Made by a program: the position numbers and the translations under genes
Notes under the pieces: generated by a model
What the model was told of the DNA's origin: nothing
The model's database searches: none
Seen by the model: the letters and a program-made list of their open reading frames with translations, nothing else
From: G965222335 sp965222335
GTDB lineage: Bacteria; Pseudomonadota; Gammaproteobacteria; Pseudomonadales; Halieaceae
NCBI GenBank assembly: GCA_965222335.1
Contig: OZ244944.1
Coordinates: 2,418,001-2,482,000, forward strand
DNA: 64,000 bases
Reading direction: 5' to 3'
In this document: piece after piece, positions 45,181-53,476 of the stretch
Numbering within the stretch: the first letter of the stretch is position 1
Layout: each line of letters starts with the position of its first letter

Positions 45181-45434
45181 GGGGACGGATACCAATTAAG
45201 GCCCGCCCCCCGCCGCCACAAAAAAGGGGGACGGATACCAATTTCGGGGTCCTTCCCGCCGGGGTTGGCTATCATTTAATGGGCTAAATGGGGACGGATA
45301 CCAATTGGCAAAAAGGGGACGGATACCAAGTAGCGAGGGGCTCCCGCCGGGGTTGGCTATCATTTAATAGGTATCCGTCCCCAATTGTTTGAATTGGTAT
45401 CCGTCCCCATTTGTTTGAATTGGTATCCGTCCCC
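45181..45434. repeat. REP-like array upstream of tsaD
   Basis: Seven copies of a GGGGACGGATACCAAT-type unit occur: four on the plus strand (starting 45181, 45227, 45290 and 45315) and three on the minus strand (45370-45386, 45392-45408, 45418-45434). A 27-base sequence (CCCGCCGGGGTTGGCTATCA and following) is also repeated directly at about 45257 and 45344. Head-to-head inverted units are typical of REP elements mobilised in trans by RAYT transposases; no transposase gene is in the window. Confidence 0.85.
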
Positions 45435-45504
45435 ATTTGTTTGGGCCATGACTCGGGGTCGCGGAGGCCGTATCATGCCCCTCCTTATCCGCTTGGATTG
45501 ACTG

Positions 45505-46551
45505 ATGCGCGTTCTGGGACTGGAAACTTCCTGCGACGAGACCGGCGTGGCCCTGTTCGACACGGACCGGGGCCTGCTGGCGCACGGCCTGTTCTCCCAG
45601 GTGGACATCCACGAGGAGTACGGTGGCGTGGTGCCGGAGCTGGCCTCCCGGGACCACATCCGCAAGGCGCTGCCCCTGCTGGAGCAGCTGCTGGCGGACG
45701 CGGGCTGCAGCGGCAGCGATATCGATGCCGTGGCCTACACCGCCGGCCCCGGCCTGGTGGGCGCCCTTATGGTGGGGGCAACCCTGGCCCGTGCCCTGGC
45801 CTGGGGCTGGGGGGTGCCGGCCCTGGGCGTGCACCACATGGAAGGCCACCTGCTGGCGCCCATGCTCGAGGCAGACCGCCCGGACTTCCCCTTCGTGGCC
45901 CTGCTGGTCTCCGGCGGTCACACTCAACTGGTGCGGGTGGATGCCATCGGTGAATACCGGCTGCTGGGGGAGTCCCTGGACGATGCCGCCGGCGAGGCCT
46001 TTGACAAGGCGGCCAAGATGCTGGGCCTGCCCTACCCCGGGGGGCCGCATATCGCCCGCCTGGCCGAGCAGGGCGACCCGGCGCGCTTCGACTTTCCCCG
46101 CCCCATGGTCAACCGCCCGGGCCTGGACTTCAGCTTCAGCGGCCTCAAGACCTACACCCTGAATACGGTGAAAGACTGCGCTGCCGGCGGCGAGCTCAGC
46201 GAGCAGGACAAGTGCGATATCGCCCGCGCCTTCGAGGAGGCGGTGGTGGCCACCCTGGTGATCAAGTGCCGCCGCGCGCTGAAGCAGGAGGGCCTGGACA
46301 CTCTGGTGATGGCCGGCGGTGTCAGCGCCAACCGCAACCTCCGCGCCAGCCTGCAGGCGGCCCTCGCCAAGCAGCGCGCCCGGGTGTTCTACCCGGCCCC
46401 GGAATTCTGCACCGACAATGGCGCGATGATCGCCTATGCCGGGGCCCAGCGCCTGCTGGCGGGGCAGCGGGATGGCGAGGCCCTGCCGGTGCGCCCCCGC
46501 TGGCCCATGGCGGAGCTGCCGCCCCTGTATGAAGAAGGGGCAGGCGGTTGA
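45505..46551 (+). CDS. tsaD: tRNA threonylcarbamoyladenosine synthase subunit TsaD
   Basis: 348 residues, standard size. The metal-binding motif H111 and H115 (HHMEGH), LVSGGHTQLVRVDAIGEY and the C-terminal MAGGVSANRNLRASLQ and EFCTDNGAMIAYAG motifs are present. With TsaB and TsaE (not in the window) it transfers the threonylcarbamoyl group to A37 of tRNAs that read ANN codons. Its ATG is preceded by the REP array; its stop overlaps the folB start (TGATG). Confidence 0.97.
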   Translation: MRVLGLETSCDETGVALFDTDRGLLAHGLFSQVDIHEEYGGVVPELASRDHIRKALPLLEQLLADAGCSGSDIDAVAYTAGPGLVGALMVGATLARALAWGWGVPALGVHHMEGHLLAPMLEADRPDFPFVALLVSGGHTQLVRVDAIGEYRLLGESLDDAAGEAFDKAAKMLGLPYPGGPHIARLAEQGDPARFDFPRPMVNRPGLDFSFSGLKTYTLNTVKDCAAGGELSEQDKCDIARAFEEAVVATLVIKCRRALKQEGLDTLVMAGGVSANRNLRASLQAALAKQRARVFYPAPEFCTDNGAMIAYAGAQRLLAGQRDGEALPVRPRWPMAELPPLYEEGAGG

Positions 46552-46907
46552 TGGATACCGTCTTCATTCGTGAGCTGCGCATCGACACTGTCATAGGCGT
46601 CTACCCCTGGGAGCGGCAGATACGTCAGCAGCTGGTGCTGGACCTGGAAATGGCCTGGGATAACCGCCTGCCGGCCCAGGGCGATGACCTGGCGCAGGCC
46701 CTGGATTACGCTGCCGTTTCCAGCCGGGTGACCGAGCTGGTAGCCGGGAGCAACTTCGAGCTGATCGAGACCGTGGCCGAGCGCGTGGCGGCCCTGGTAC
46801 TTGAGGAATTTGCCGTGCCCTGGCTGCGCCTGCGGGTGAGCAAGCCCGGGGCGGTGGCCACGGCCCGGGACGTGGGCGTGCTGATCGAGCGCGGGGAGCG
46901 GCCCTGA
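46551..46907 (+). CDS. folB: Dihydroneopterin aldolase FolB
   Basis: 118 residues, normal size. The N-terminus DTVFIRELRIDTVIGVYPWER gives the conserved GVxxWE region, and the central DYAAVSSRVTELVAGSNFELIETVAERVA contains the catalytic Glu of the family pattern F-x-L-I-E. It cleaves dihydroneopterin to hydroxymethyl-dihydropterin and glycolaldehyde in folate synthesis. Start and stop overlap tsaD and folK by one base each, so the three are one translational unit. Confidence 0.93.
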   Translation: MDTVFIRELRIDTVIGVYPWERQIRQQLVLDLEMAWDNRLPAQGDDLAQALDYAAVSSRVTELVAGSNFELIETVAERVAALVLEEFAVPWLRLRVSKPGAVATARDVGVLIERGERP

Positions 46908-47422
46908 TGGCACAGGTGTACCTGGGCCTGGGTTCCAATATCGAGCGCGAGCGCTACCTGGTGGCAGGTCTGGATGCGCTGGAGGCACTCTACGGCGAGC
47001 TGCAGTTATCCTCGGTCTACGACAGCGAGGCCATCGGCTTTGCCGGGCGGCCCTTCCTGAATATGGTGGTAGGCGTGCACACCGACAATCCGGTGGGAGA
47101 GATGGCCCGCGTGCTACGCCGGATCGAGATCGAGCACGGGCGTCCACCGGACGCGACCCGCTACAGCCCCCGCCAGCTGGATATTGATATCCTCACTTAC
47201 GACGACCAGGTGGGGGACGTGGAGGGCGTGCTCCTGCCCCGCCCGGAAATTCTGTACAACGCCTTCGTCCTGCGCCCCCTGGCGGAGCTGGCCCCGGACG
47301 CCCGGCACCCGGAGAACGGGCTGACCTACGCCGAGCTGTGGCAGCGCTATGACCGTGGCTCCCAGGCCCTGCAGCGGGTGGACTTCAGCTGGCGCGGACG
47401 CCTGATATCCCGGGCGGAGTGA
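46907..47422 (+). CDS. folK: HPPK, hydroxymethyldihydropterin pyrophosphokinase FolK
   Basis: 171 residues. VYLGLGSNIERERYL, VYDSEAIGFAGRPFLNMVVGV and the R-Y-S-P-R-x-L-D-I-D-I-L stretch near residue 86 match HPPK, with the two Asp of DIDIL binding Mg2+. It adds diphosphate to the pterin made by FolB. The C-terminal 30 residues are longer than the enteric enzyme. Convergent with the pteridine reductase (eight-base gap). Confidence 0.93.
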   Translation: MAQVYLGLGSNIERERYLVAGLDALEALYGELQLSSVYDSEAIGFAGRPFLNMVVGVHTDNPVGEMARVLRRIEIEHGRPPDATRYSPRQLDIDILTYDDQVGDVEGVLLPRPEILYNAFVLRPLAELAPDARHPENGLTYAELWQRYDRGSQALQRVDFSWRGRLISRAE

Positions 47423-47429
47423 CGACGGG

Positions 47430-48167
47430 TTAAAGCACCAGCCCCAGGCCGCCATCCACCGCCAGGACCTGCCCGGTGATGTAGGGCGCCTCCTCCGCGA
47501 GGAACCCTACCGTCCGCGCGATATCCTCCGGATTCCCCAGCCGTCCCAGGGGCGTGCGCGCCAAGAGCTGCGCCCGCGCCTCGCCATCGTAAGCGTCCTC
47601 ATTTTCTGGCCACAGGATCGCTCCCGGCGCCACGCCATTGACCCGCACCTCGGGCCCCAACTCCAGCGCCAGGCTGCGGGTCAGGGAGGCCAGCCCGGCC
47701 TTGGCCGCGCAGTAGGCGTTGTAGTCCCGCAGGGGCCGCTCGGCATGCAGGTCGATCAGGTTCACCACGCTGCCCCCGGCCGCACGCAGCCCGGGCAGCA
47801 GCGCCTGCACGAGAAAGTAGGGCCCTTTCAGGTTGGAGCCGAGCATGGCATCAAACTCTGCCTCGGTCGCACTCTCTATCGGCGTCGCCGCAAACCCCGA
47901 GGCATTGTTCACCAGCAAATTGGGGGACGGATACGTATTTAAGAAGCGCGCACCCAGCTCGCGCACGGCCTCGATATCCTCCAGGTCTGCTTGCCAGAGG
48001 CTGCAGCTGTCAGCGCGGGCCTCGTTCAATTCGTCGGCCAGCTTATTGGCCGCTGCCGCCGAGTGGCGATAGTGCAGGGCAACGGTGTAACCGCGGCCGT
48101 GCAGGTGGCGGCACAGGGCGGCACCGATGCGCTGGGCACCGCCGGTCACCAGGGCGATTTTATTCAT
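47430..48167 (-). CDS. Pteridine-reductase-like short-chain dehydrogenase
   Basis: 245 residues. TGGAQRIGAALCRHL is the arginine-containing cofactor loop of pteridine reductases (FolM/PTR1 type), with LHYRHS providing NADPH contacts, LLVNNASGF as the NNA motif, and Y-N-A-Y-C-A-A-K as the YxxxK region. It should reduce dihydrofolate or dihydrobiopterin, in keeping with nearby folB and folK. Residues encoded by 47917-47940 (TYPSPNL-like) come from a REP-like sequence inside the gene. The start overlaps the cca stop by eight bases. Confidence 0.85.
   Translation of the reverse strand: MNKIALVTGGAQRIGAALCRHLHGRGYTVALHYRHSAAAANKLADELNEARADSCSLWQADLEDIEAVRELGARFLNTYPSPNLLVNNASGFAATPIESATEAEFDAMLGSNLKGPYFLVQALLPGLRAAGGSVVNLIDLHAERPLRDYNAYCAAKAGLASLTRSLALELGPEVRVNGVAPGAILWPENEDAYDGEARAQLLARTPLGRLGNPEDIARTVGFLAEEAPYITGQVLAVDGGLGLVL
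47917..47940. repeat. REP-like unit within pteridine-reductase coding sequence
   Basis: AAATTGGGGGACGGATACGT and four further bases match the REP-like unit of the tsaD upstream array (core GGGGACGGATAC) and lie within the coding sequence of the SDR gene. The frame is kept, giving the local residues N-T-Y-P-S-P-N-L just before LVNNAS. It indicates that the repeat has entered and been tolerated in a gene. Confidence 0.7.
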
Positions 48168-49380
48168 CGCGCAGCGCCTCCAGGCGTCGGATCTGCTCAT
48201 CCGCAATGGCCTGCCCGAGAGCTTTGCCAGTGAGGCCCTGTTCCCGGAATTCTAGGGCCGTCACGGATTGCGCCACCGCCAGGGCCCGGCGCAGGTAATC
48301 CGCCTGGGGGTAGGGTCTGGATTCCAGCCCTTCCCGGCCGCGGGCATCCGCCTCGCAGGCCAGCAGGAACTCCTCGAACTGCTCCGGCTGGCGCAGTGCG
48401 CCGGTGCCCCTGAGCAGCTTGAGCAGGGTCTTGCCCCGCAGCTCCCGGGCGCGGTGGCAGTGCAGGTGATATTCGCAGACCGTGAGCGCGAGCTGGCGAT
48501 GGCGATTGGGCACCTTCAGGCGCTCACAGAGCCGCTTTACCAGCGGCAGACCCCGGTGCTCGTGGGCGATATGGCGGGGCAGCTCGGCCTCTGGTGTGAT
48601 GGCCTTGCCCAGATCGTGCACCAGGGCGGCGAAGCGCACGGTGGTGGCCGGAGACAGGCGGGCCGCCTGCTCCAGCACCATCAGGGTGTGCACCCCCGTG
48701 TCCACTTCCGGGTGGTGCTCGGGCGTCTGGGGTACTCCGAACAGGGCGTCGACTTCCGGCAACAGTGCTTCAAGGGCGCCGCAATCCCGCAGCACCTGGA
48801 CAAACACCGCCGGGTCTTGCTCGCGCAGGGCGCGCTCCATCTCCACCCAGAGCCGCTCCGCGGGCAGGTGCGCCAGCTCCCCCTGTCGTGTGATTTCGGC
48901 CATCAGGGCCAGGGTCTCGGGCGCTACCCCGAAGCCCAGGTGGGCGTAGCGCGCGGCAAATCGCGCCACACGCAGCACTCTCAGGGGGTCCTCCACAAAG
49001 GCCTCGGACACGTGGCGCAACAGCCGTGCTGCAAGGTCCCGCTGACCACCGTAGGGATCAATAATCTCGCCATCGGGTGTTTTGGCCATGGCGTTGATGG
49101 TCAGGTCCCGCCGCTGCAGATCCTCTTCCAGGGTCACATCCGGATCGTAGTGCACCTCGAAGCCGGTGTAGCCATGGCCCTTCTTCCGTTCGGTGCGGGC
49201 GAGGGCGTATTCCTCCTTGCTCTCGGGGTGCAGGAACACCGGAAAATCCCGACCCACCTGCTGAAAGCCCTGGTCCAGCAATTCCTGCGGCCGGGCACCG
49301 ACCACCACCCAGTCGCGCTCGCTATGGGGATAGCCCAGCAGTTGGTCGCGGACGGCGCCGCCGACGAGGTAAATATTCAT
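48160..49380 (-). CDS. cca: Multifunctional CCA-adding enzyme Cca
   Basis: 406 residues. N-terminal nucleotidyltransferase: MNIYLVGGAVRDQLLG, SERDWVVVGA with the catalytic Asp pair, and RRDLTINAMA, followed by the tRNA-binding region (EDPLRVLRVARFAARYA) and a C-terminal HD domain (ALVHDLGKAITPEAE) as in the long enzymes with phosphatase and phosphodiesterase activity. It builds or repairs tRNA 3'-CCA ends. Earlier in-frame starts upstream are unlikely, as the family begins exactly here. The stop overlaps the pteridine reductase start. Confidence 0.96.
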   Translation of the reverse strand: MNIYLVGGAVRDQLLGYPHSERDWVVVGARPQELLDQGFQQVGRDFPVFLHPESKEEYALARTERKKGHGYTGFEVHYDPDVTLEEDLQRRDLTINAMAKTPDGEIIDPYGGQRDLAARLLRHVSEAFVEDPLRVLRVARFAARYAHLGFGVAPETLALMAEITRQGELAHLPAERLWVEMERALREQDPAVFVQVLRDCGALEALLPEVDALFGVPQTPEHHPEVDTGVHTLMVLEQAARLSPATTVRFAALVHDLGKAITPEAELPRHIAHEHRGLPLVKRLCERLKVPNRHRQLALTVCEYHLHCHRARELRGKTLLKLLRGTGALRQPEQFEEFLLACEADARGREGLESRPYPQADYLRRALAVAQSVTALEFREQGLTGKALGQAIADEQIRRLEALRDE

Positions 49381-49514
49381 TCGCGAGTTCAGGCCGAGGT
49401 TGAGGCTGGCACTGTAGAGGGGAATGGGGTGGGGCTCAAGCGGCTTGGGCGTTGCGCGGCAACTGCCCGCCCGGCAAACTGGGCGCTCCTCAGCCTTCTG
49501 CAACAGGGACGATG

Positions 49515-50537
49515 ATGCCCCAGACAATCCTGGTTACCGGCGGCGCGGGCTATATCGGCTCGCACACCTGCGTCGCCCTGCTGGCAGCGGGCTACCGACC
49601 GCTGGTGCTGGATAACCTGAGTAACAGCGACCCGGAAGTATTCAAGCGGCTGCAGCAGATCACCGGTGAAGCGATCCCCTTTGTGCACGGGGATATCCTC
49701 GACCGCGCGGTGTTGGCCAGGGTGTTTGCCGAGCATCCCATTGACGGGGTAATTCATTTTGCCGGGCTGAAGGCGGTGGCGGAGTCGGTTGCGAATCCGC
49801 TTGCCTACTACCGGAACAATGTGAGCGGCACCGTGAACCTGCTGGAGACCATGGGGGCGGCGGGGGTGCGCTCGCTGGTGTTTTCGTCCTCGGCCACGGT
49901 CTACGGAAACCCGGCCAGCAACCCGATCCAGGAGAGCTTTCCCCGCCACGCCACCAACCCTTACGGCCACACCAAGCTGGTGATAGAGGACATACTCGCC
50001 GCCCTCAATACCGCGGAGCCCGGCTGGCGGCTCGCTTGCCTGCGGTATTTCAACCCGGTCGGCGCGCACCCCAGCGGGCTGATTGGCGAGGACCCCCAGG
50101 GTATGCCCAATAACCTGATGCCATTCATTGCCCAGGTAGCCGTGGGCAGACGCGAGTGCCTGCGCGTGTTTGGCGATGACTACCCCACGCCGGACGGCAC
50201 CGGGGTGCGTGATTTCATCCACGTGATGGACCTGGCGGCGGGTCATGTGGCGGCACTGGATTATCTCGCCGCGGAGGAGGGGCTGCTGTATGCCAACCTC
50301 GGCACCGGTCGCGGTACCAGCGTGCTGGAATTGCTGGCGGCGTTTGAGGCTGCCTGCGGTCGTGCTATACCCTACGAGGTGGCGGACCGCCGCCCCGGGG
50401 ATATCGCCACCTGCTTCGCTGATCCCGCCCTGGCGCGGCAGGTGCTGGACTGGGAGGCGCGGCTTGGGCTGGATGCAATGTGTGCCGATGCCTGGCGCTG
50501 GCAGTCGGGCAATCCCGGGGGCTACCGCCGGGCCTAG
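49515..50537 (+). CDS. galE: UDP-glucose 4-epimerase GalE
   Basis: 340 residues, standard size. N-terminal NAD motif ILVTGGAGYIGSH, catalytic Ser/Tyr/Lys set (FSSSATVYG and NPYGHTK) and C-terminal DGTGVRDFIHVMDLA. It interconverts UDP-glucose and UDP-galactose and would supply UDP-galactose for the Glf enzyme encoded 6 kb away. The ATG 49515 is chosen over 49512 because AGGGA is six bases upstream. Divergent from cca. Its TAG shares the CTAG palindrome with the stop of apaH on the other strand. Confidence 0.96.
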   Translation: MPQTILVTGGAGYIGSHTCVALLAAGYRPLVLDNLSNSDPEVFKRLQQITGEAIPFVHGDILDRAVLARVFAEHPIDGVIHFAGLKAVAESVANPLAYYRNNVSGTVNLLETMGAAGVRSLVFSSSATVYGNPASNPIQESFPRHATNPYGHTKLVIEDILAALNTAEPGWRLACLRYFNPVGAHPSGLIGEDPQGMPNNLMPFIAQVAVGRRECLRVFGDDYPTPDGTGVRDFIHVMDLAAGHVAALDYLAAEEGLLYANLGTGRGTSVLELLAAFEAACGRAIPYEVADRRPGDIATCFADPALARQVLDWEARLGLDAMCADAWRWQSGNPGGYRRA

Positions 50538-51355
50538 CGTGCCACCCGGCCGTCCTTGCACTGGCAGCGGGTCCACTGGCCCGTTTCCAGGCAGTACATC
50601 GACAGGCAACCACCCCAGACGCAGCCCGTATCCAGGCCAATCACATTGGGCCCTTCGGTCTTGCCCTCAATCGAGGCCCAGTGGCCGAAGAGGATGGTGT
50701 CGTCCCGGGTCTTGCGCTCGGGGTGGCTGAACCAGGCGGTGACCTTCTTGCTGCTGGTGGGGGTGGGCCCCTTGCTGGTGAGGTCCAGCTCCCCCTCCCT
50801 GGTGCAGAAGCGCATGCGGGTCAGATAGTTGGTGATCAGGCGCAGGCGGTCGATGCCGGTGAGGTCATCGGACCAGGTGGCAGGCAGGTTGCCGTACATC
50901 TGGCGCAGGAATTCGGTGCAGTCCGGGCTTTGCAGCCGGTCCTCCACTTCCTGGCTGCGGGCCAGGGCGTCCTCCACGCTCCACTGGGGCGGGATACCGG
51001 CGTGGACCATGGTGAAGCCGTTTTCGTAGTGGACCAGGGGGCGATGCAGCAGCCAGTTGAGCATCCGGTCCCGGTCAGGGGCGGCGAGCACCTTGTCCAG
51101 GGTGTCGGAGCGGTTGGGCGCCCGGGTGCCCGCCGCCACCGCCAGCAGGTGCAGATCGTGGTTGCCCAGCACCAGCTCCAGGTTGTCCCGCATATCGTAG
51201 AGAAAGCGCAGGGTTTTCAGGCACTTGGGGCCACGATTGACGATGTCGCCCACGGACCAGAGCTTGTCCCGGTCGGGATTGAACTGCACCGCCTTGAGCA
51301 GGTGCTTGAGGGGCCCGAGGCAGCCCTGGATGTCGCCGACGGCATAGGTCGCCAT
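50534..51355 (-). CDS. apaH: Symmetrical diadenosine tetraphosphatase ApaH
   Basis: 273 residues. Metallophosphoesterase motifs: YAVGDIQGC (GDxxG), WSVGDIVNRGP (GDxxxRG) and VLGNHDLHLL (GNHD). It hydrolyses Ap4A and removes Ap-type caps from RNA. Downstream of apaG and rsmA in the usual order (rsmA-apaG-apaH). The stop codon overlaps the galE stop on the opposite strand. Confidence 0.96.
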   Translation of the reverse strand: MATYAVGDIQGCLGPLKHLLKAVQFNPDRDKLWSVGDIVNRGPKCLKTLRFLYDMRDNLELVLGNHDLHLLAVAAGTRAPNRSDTLDKVLAAPDRDRMLNWLLHRPLVHYENGFTMVHAGIPPQWSVEDALARSQEVEDRLQSPDCTEFLRQMYGNLPATWSDDLTGIDRLRLITNYLTRMRFCTREGELDLTSKGPTPTSSKKVTAWFSHPERKTRDDTILFGHWASIEGKTEGPNVIGLDTGCVWGGCLSMYCLETGQWTRCQCKDGRVAR

Positions 51356-51364
51356 GGAAGCGCC

Positions 51365-51775
51365 TCAGTGCAATGCGTTGGGCTTGTGCAGGGTGAACAC
51401 GGGGATCGGCACGTCGAAGGCAGGCTGCTGCGTGGGGTCGACCTCGTCGTCCTCGCCCTGGACGATCATGGTGTAACTGCCCTCCATACAGCCCACCGGC
51501 GTGGGCAGGGTAGCGCCGCTGGTATAGCGGAACTGCTCACCGGGCTCAATCAACGGCTGTTCGCCCACCACGCCCTCGCCACGGACCTCCTGCACCGCGT
51601 CGTTGGCGTCGGTGATAATCCAGTGGCGGGACAGCAACTGTACCGGCACCTCGCTGCCATTGTGGATGGTGATGGTATACGCAAAGGTGTACTGGTCCCG
51701 CTCCGGGTCAGAGTGGCTGGCGAGATAGGTGGTCAGCACGTGCACGCGCACGGCGCGCGGGTCGAATTCGGTCAC
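51365..51775 (-). CDS. apaG: ApaG protein
   Basis: 136 residues. The immunoglobulin-like fold signature is seen in FAYTITIHNGSEVPVQLLSRHWIITDAN, VVGEQPLIEPGEQFRYTSG and GCMEGSYTMI, as in ApaG proteins, which are annotated for Co2+/Mg2+ efflux but have no clear mechanism. It lies nine bases before apaH and seven after rsmA, forming a compact operon. Confidence 0.95.
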   Translation of the reverse strand: MTEFDPRAVRVHVLTTYLASHSDPERDQYTFAYTITIHNGSEVPVQLLSRHWIITDANDAVQEVRGEGVVGEQPLIEPGEQFRYTSGATLPTPVGCMEGSYTMIVQGEDDEVDPTQQPAFDVPIPVFTLHKPNALH

Positions 51776-51782
51776 GGTGGGG

Positions 51783-52577
51783 TTATCCGTCTACAGCATT
51801 GGCCAGGTGAATGAAGTCTATCAGTTCCAGTGTCTCCGATCGGCAGCCGGGTTCCAAGCCCAGGGCAATGATCGCGTCATCATCCAGCAGCCCTTTCAGG
51901 TTGTTGCGCAGGGTCTTGCGCCGCTGGGAAAAGGCGGCCTGCACCACCCGCTTCAGCTGGCGCGGGTCGCAGTCCGGCCAGGGGGAGGTCTGCCGCGGCA
52001 CCAGGCGCACGATGGCCGACTGGACCTTGGGGGGCGGGTAAAAGGCGCTCGGTGGCACGTCGAACAGGTGTTCCACCTCGCACAGGTACTGGGCCATGAT
52101 CCCCAGCCGCCCCCAGGCCTTGCTGCCCGGGGAGGCCGCCAGGCGCTGCACCACCTCCAGCTGCAGCATAAAGTGCATGTCCTTGATATGCCTGGAAAAA
52201 TCCAGGAGGCGGAAGATCAGCGGTGTGGAGATGTTATAGGGCAGATTGCCGACGATCCGCAGGGGCTTGTCTCCCTCAACAAGGCTGGCAAAGTCGAATT
52301 TCAGGGCGTCGGCGCTGTGCAGCTTGAAACCAGGGTGAATACTGAAGGCAGCCAGCAGCCCCGTGACCAGGTCCCGGTCCAGCTCTACTACATCCAGCCT
52401 GCAACCGCTGGTAACCAGGGCCTGGGTCAGCGCACCCTGGCCGGGGCCGATCTCTACCAGGTGGTCGCTCTCCAGGGGGTGGATGGCGGAGGCGATACGG
52501 CTGATGATGGCCTGGTCCTGGAGGAAATTCTGGCCGAAGCGTTTGCGGGGGGTGTGGGTGCCTGGTTTCTTTGCCAT
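51783..52577 (-). CDS. rsmA: 16S rRNA dimethyladenosine transferase RsmA (KsgA)
   Basis: 264 residues. KRFGQNFLQDQAII, the SAM motif LVEIGPGQGALTQAL and the catalytic NLPYNIS motif are present. It dimethylates two adjacent adenosines near the 3' end of 16S rRNA. In most gammaproteobacteria pdxA and surA lie upstream; here the upstream neighbour is a divergently transcribed polysaccharide ABC exporter, so the region has been rearranged. Confidence 0.96.
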   Translation of the reverse strand: MAKKPGTHTPRKRFGQNFLQDQAIISRIASAIHPLESDHLVEIGPGQGALTQALVTSGCRLDVVELDRDLVTGLLAAFSIHPGFKLHSADALKFDFASLVEGDKPLRIVGNLPYNISTPLIFRLLDFSRHIKDMHFMLQLEVVQRLAASPGSKAWGRLGIMAQYLCEVEHLFDVPPSAFYPPPKVQSAIVRLVPRQTSPWPDCDPRQLKRVVQAAFSQRRKTLRNNLKGLLDDDAIIALGLEPGCRSETLELIDFIHLANAVDG

Positions 52578-52696
52578 GGGCGCATTTTACTGGGGATCGG
52601 TGTGATTACTACAAACGTCGCCACTGAATGTCAGAGTTCTGCTAAACTGCCGCCCGTTCAAATCCCGTCACCGGATCCAGGTTACAAGAAGACCGT

Positions 52697-53476
52697 ATGA
52701 CCCTCCGCCAGTATTTCAGCCTGATCGACGTGCAGGCCCGCATGTTGCTGAAGGCAGACTCCTCCAGGTTCAAGCTGGGTGTGCTCTGGTGGTTCCTTGA
52801 GCCGCTGATGTGGGTTTGCGTGTTCTATATTGTGTTTGCCCTGATTCTGGACACGGGACGAAAGTCAGGGGATTTCATCTTCTTCCTGGCATGCGGCAAG
52901 TTTGCCTTTATATGGTTTTCCAAGACGGTGTTACAGGCGTCGGGGAGCATTGTCGCCAGCCAGGGGCTGATTGGCAAAGTCAATATGCCCAAGTCGTTGT
53001 GGCCCATGTCGGCGATTCAGGAGAGCCTGTACCGCCAGTCGTCCGTCTATTTGCTGCTGGTGATATTGTTGCTTATTGGCGGTGTAAATCCTGCCTGGGC
53101 CTGGCTGTGGATGATCCCGGTCGTACTGGTGATGTACCTGCTGATTGTGGCCTGCGGCCTGGTGGGATCCTGCCTGGTTTGCCTCGTGCGCGACTTCCAG
53201 AAGTTTATACCACTGGGGATGACCTTCCTGCTCTTTACGTCCGGGATCTTCTGGGATGTGCGCGATATACCGAACACTGACAAGGCTGACATGTTACTGG
53301 CCCTGAATCCGCTGGCGTTCATGATTGATGCCCATCGCCAGGTACTGCTGCATGCAGCCAGCCCCGACGCTGCGCATCTGCTGGCAATTGCCGTTGGTTC
53401 GGGAGTTGTAATTTTCCTGACCAACATCTACATGCAGCGTTACAGCCAGTATCTGGCCCTGAAGGTGCTCACCTGA
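52697..53476 (+). CDS. Polysaccharide ABC exporter, permease (Wzm-like)
   Basis: 259 residues with six membrane helices in the ABC-2 pattern, starting with a cytoplasmic stretch and VLWWFLEPLMWVCVFYIVFAL, and a typical GIFWDVRDI loop. It forms the channel of a Wzm/Wzt or KpsM/KpsT exporter that moves polysaccharide across the inner membrane. Its stop codon overlaps the ATP-binding gene start. First gene of the surface-polysaccharide locus. Confidence 0.9.
   Translation: MTLRQYFSLIDVQARMLLKADSSRFKLGVLWWFLEPLMWVCVFYIVFALILDTGRKSGDFIFFLACGKFAFIWFSKTVLQASGSIVASQGLIGKVNMPKSLWPMSAIQESLYRQSSVYLLLVILLLIGGVNPAWAWLWMIPVVLVMYLLIVACGLVGSCLVCLVRDFQKFIPLGMTFLLFTSGIFWDVRDIPNTDKADMLLALNPLAFMIDAHRQVLLHAASPDAAHLLAIAVGSGVVIFLTNIYMQRYSQYLALKVLT

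Noticed and set aside
45181..45434. Possible CRISPR array
   Set aside because: Units are in both orientations and spacing is irregular (14-63 bases); no cas gene is nearby. REP-like repeats explain it better.
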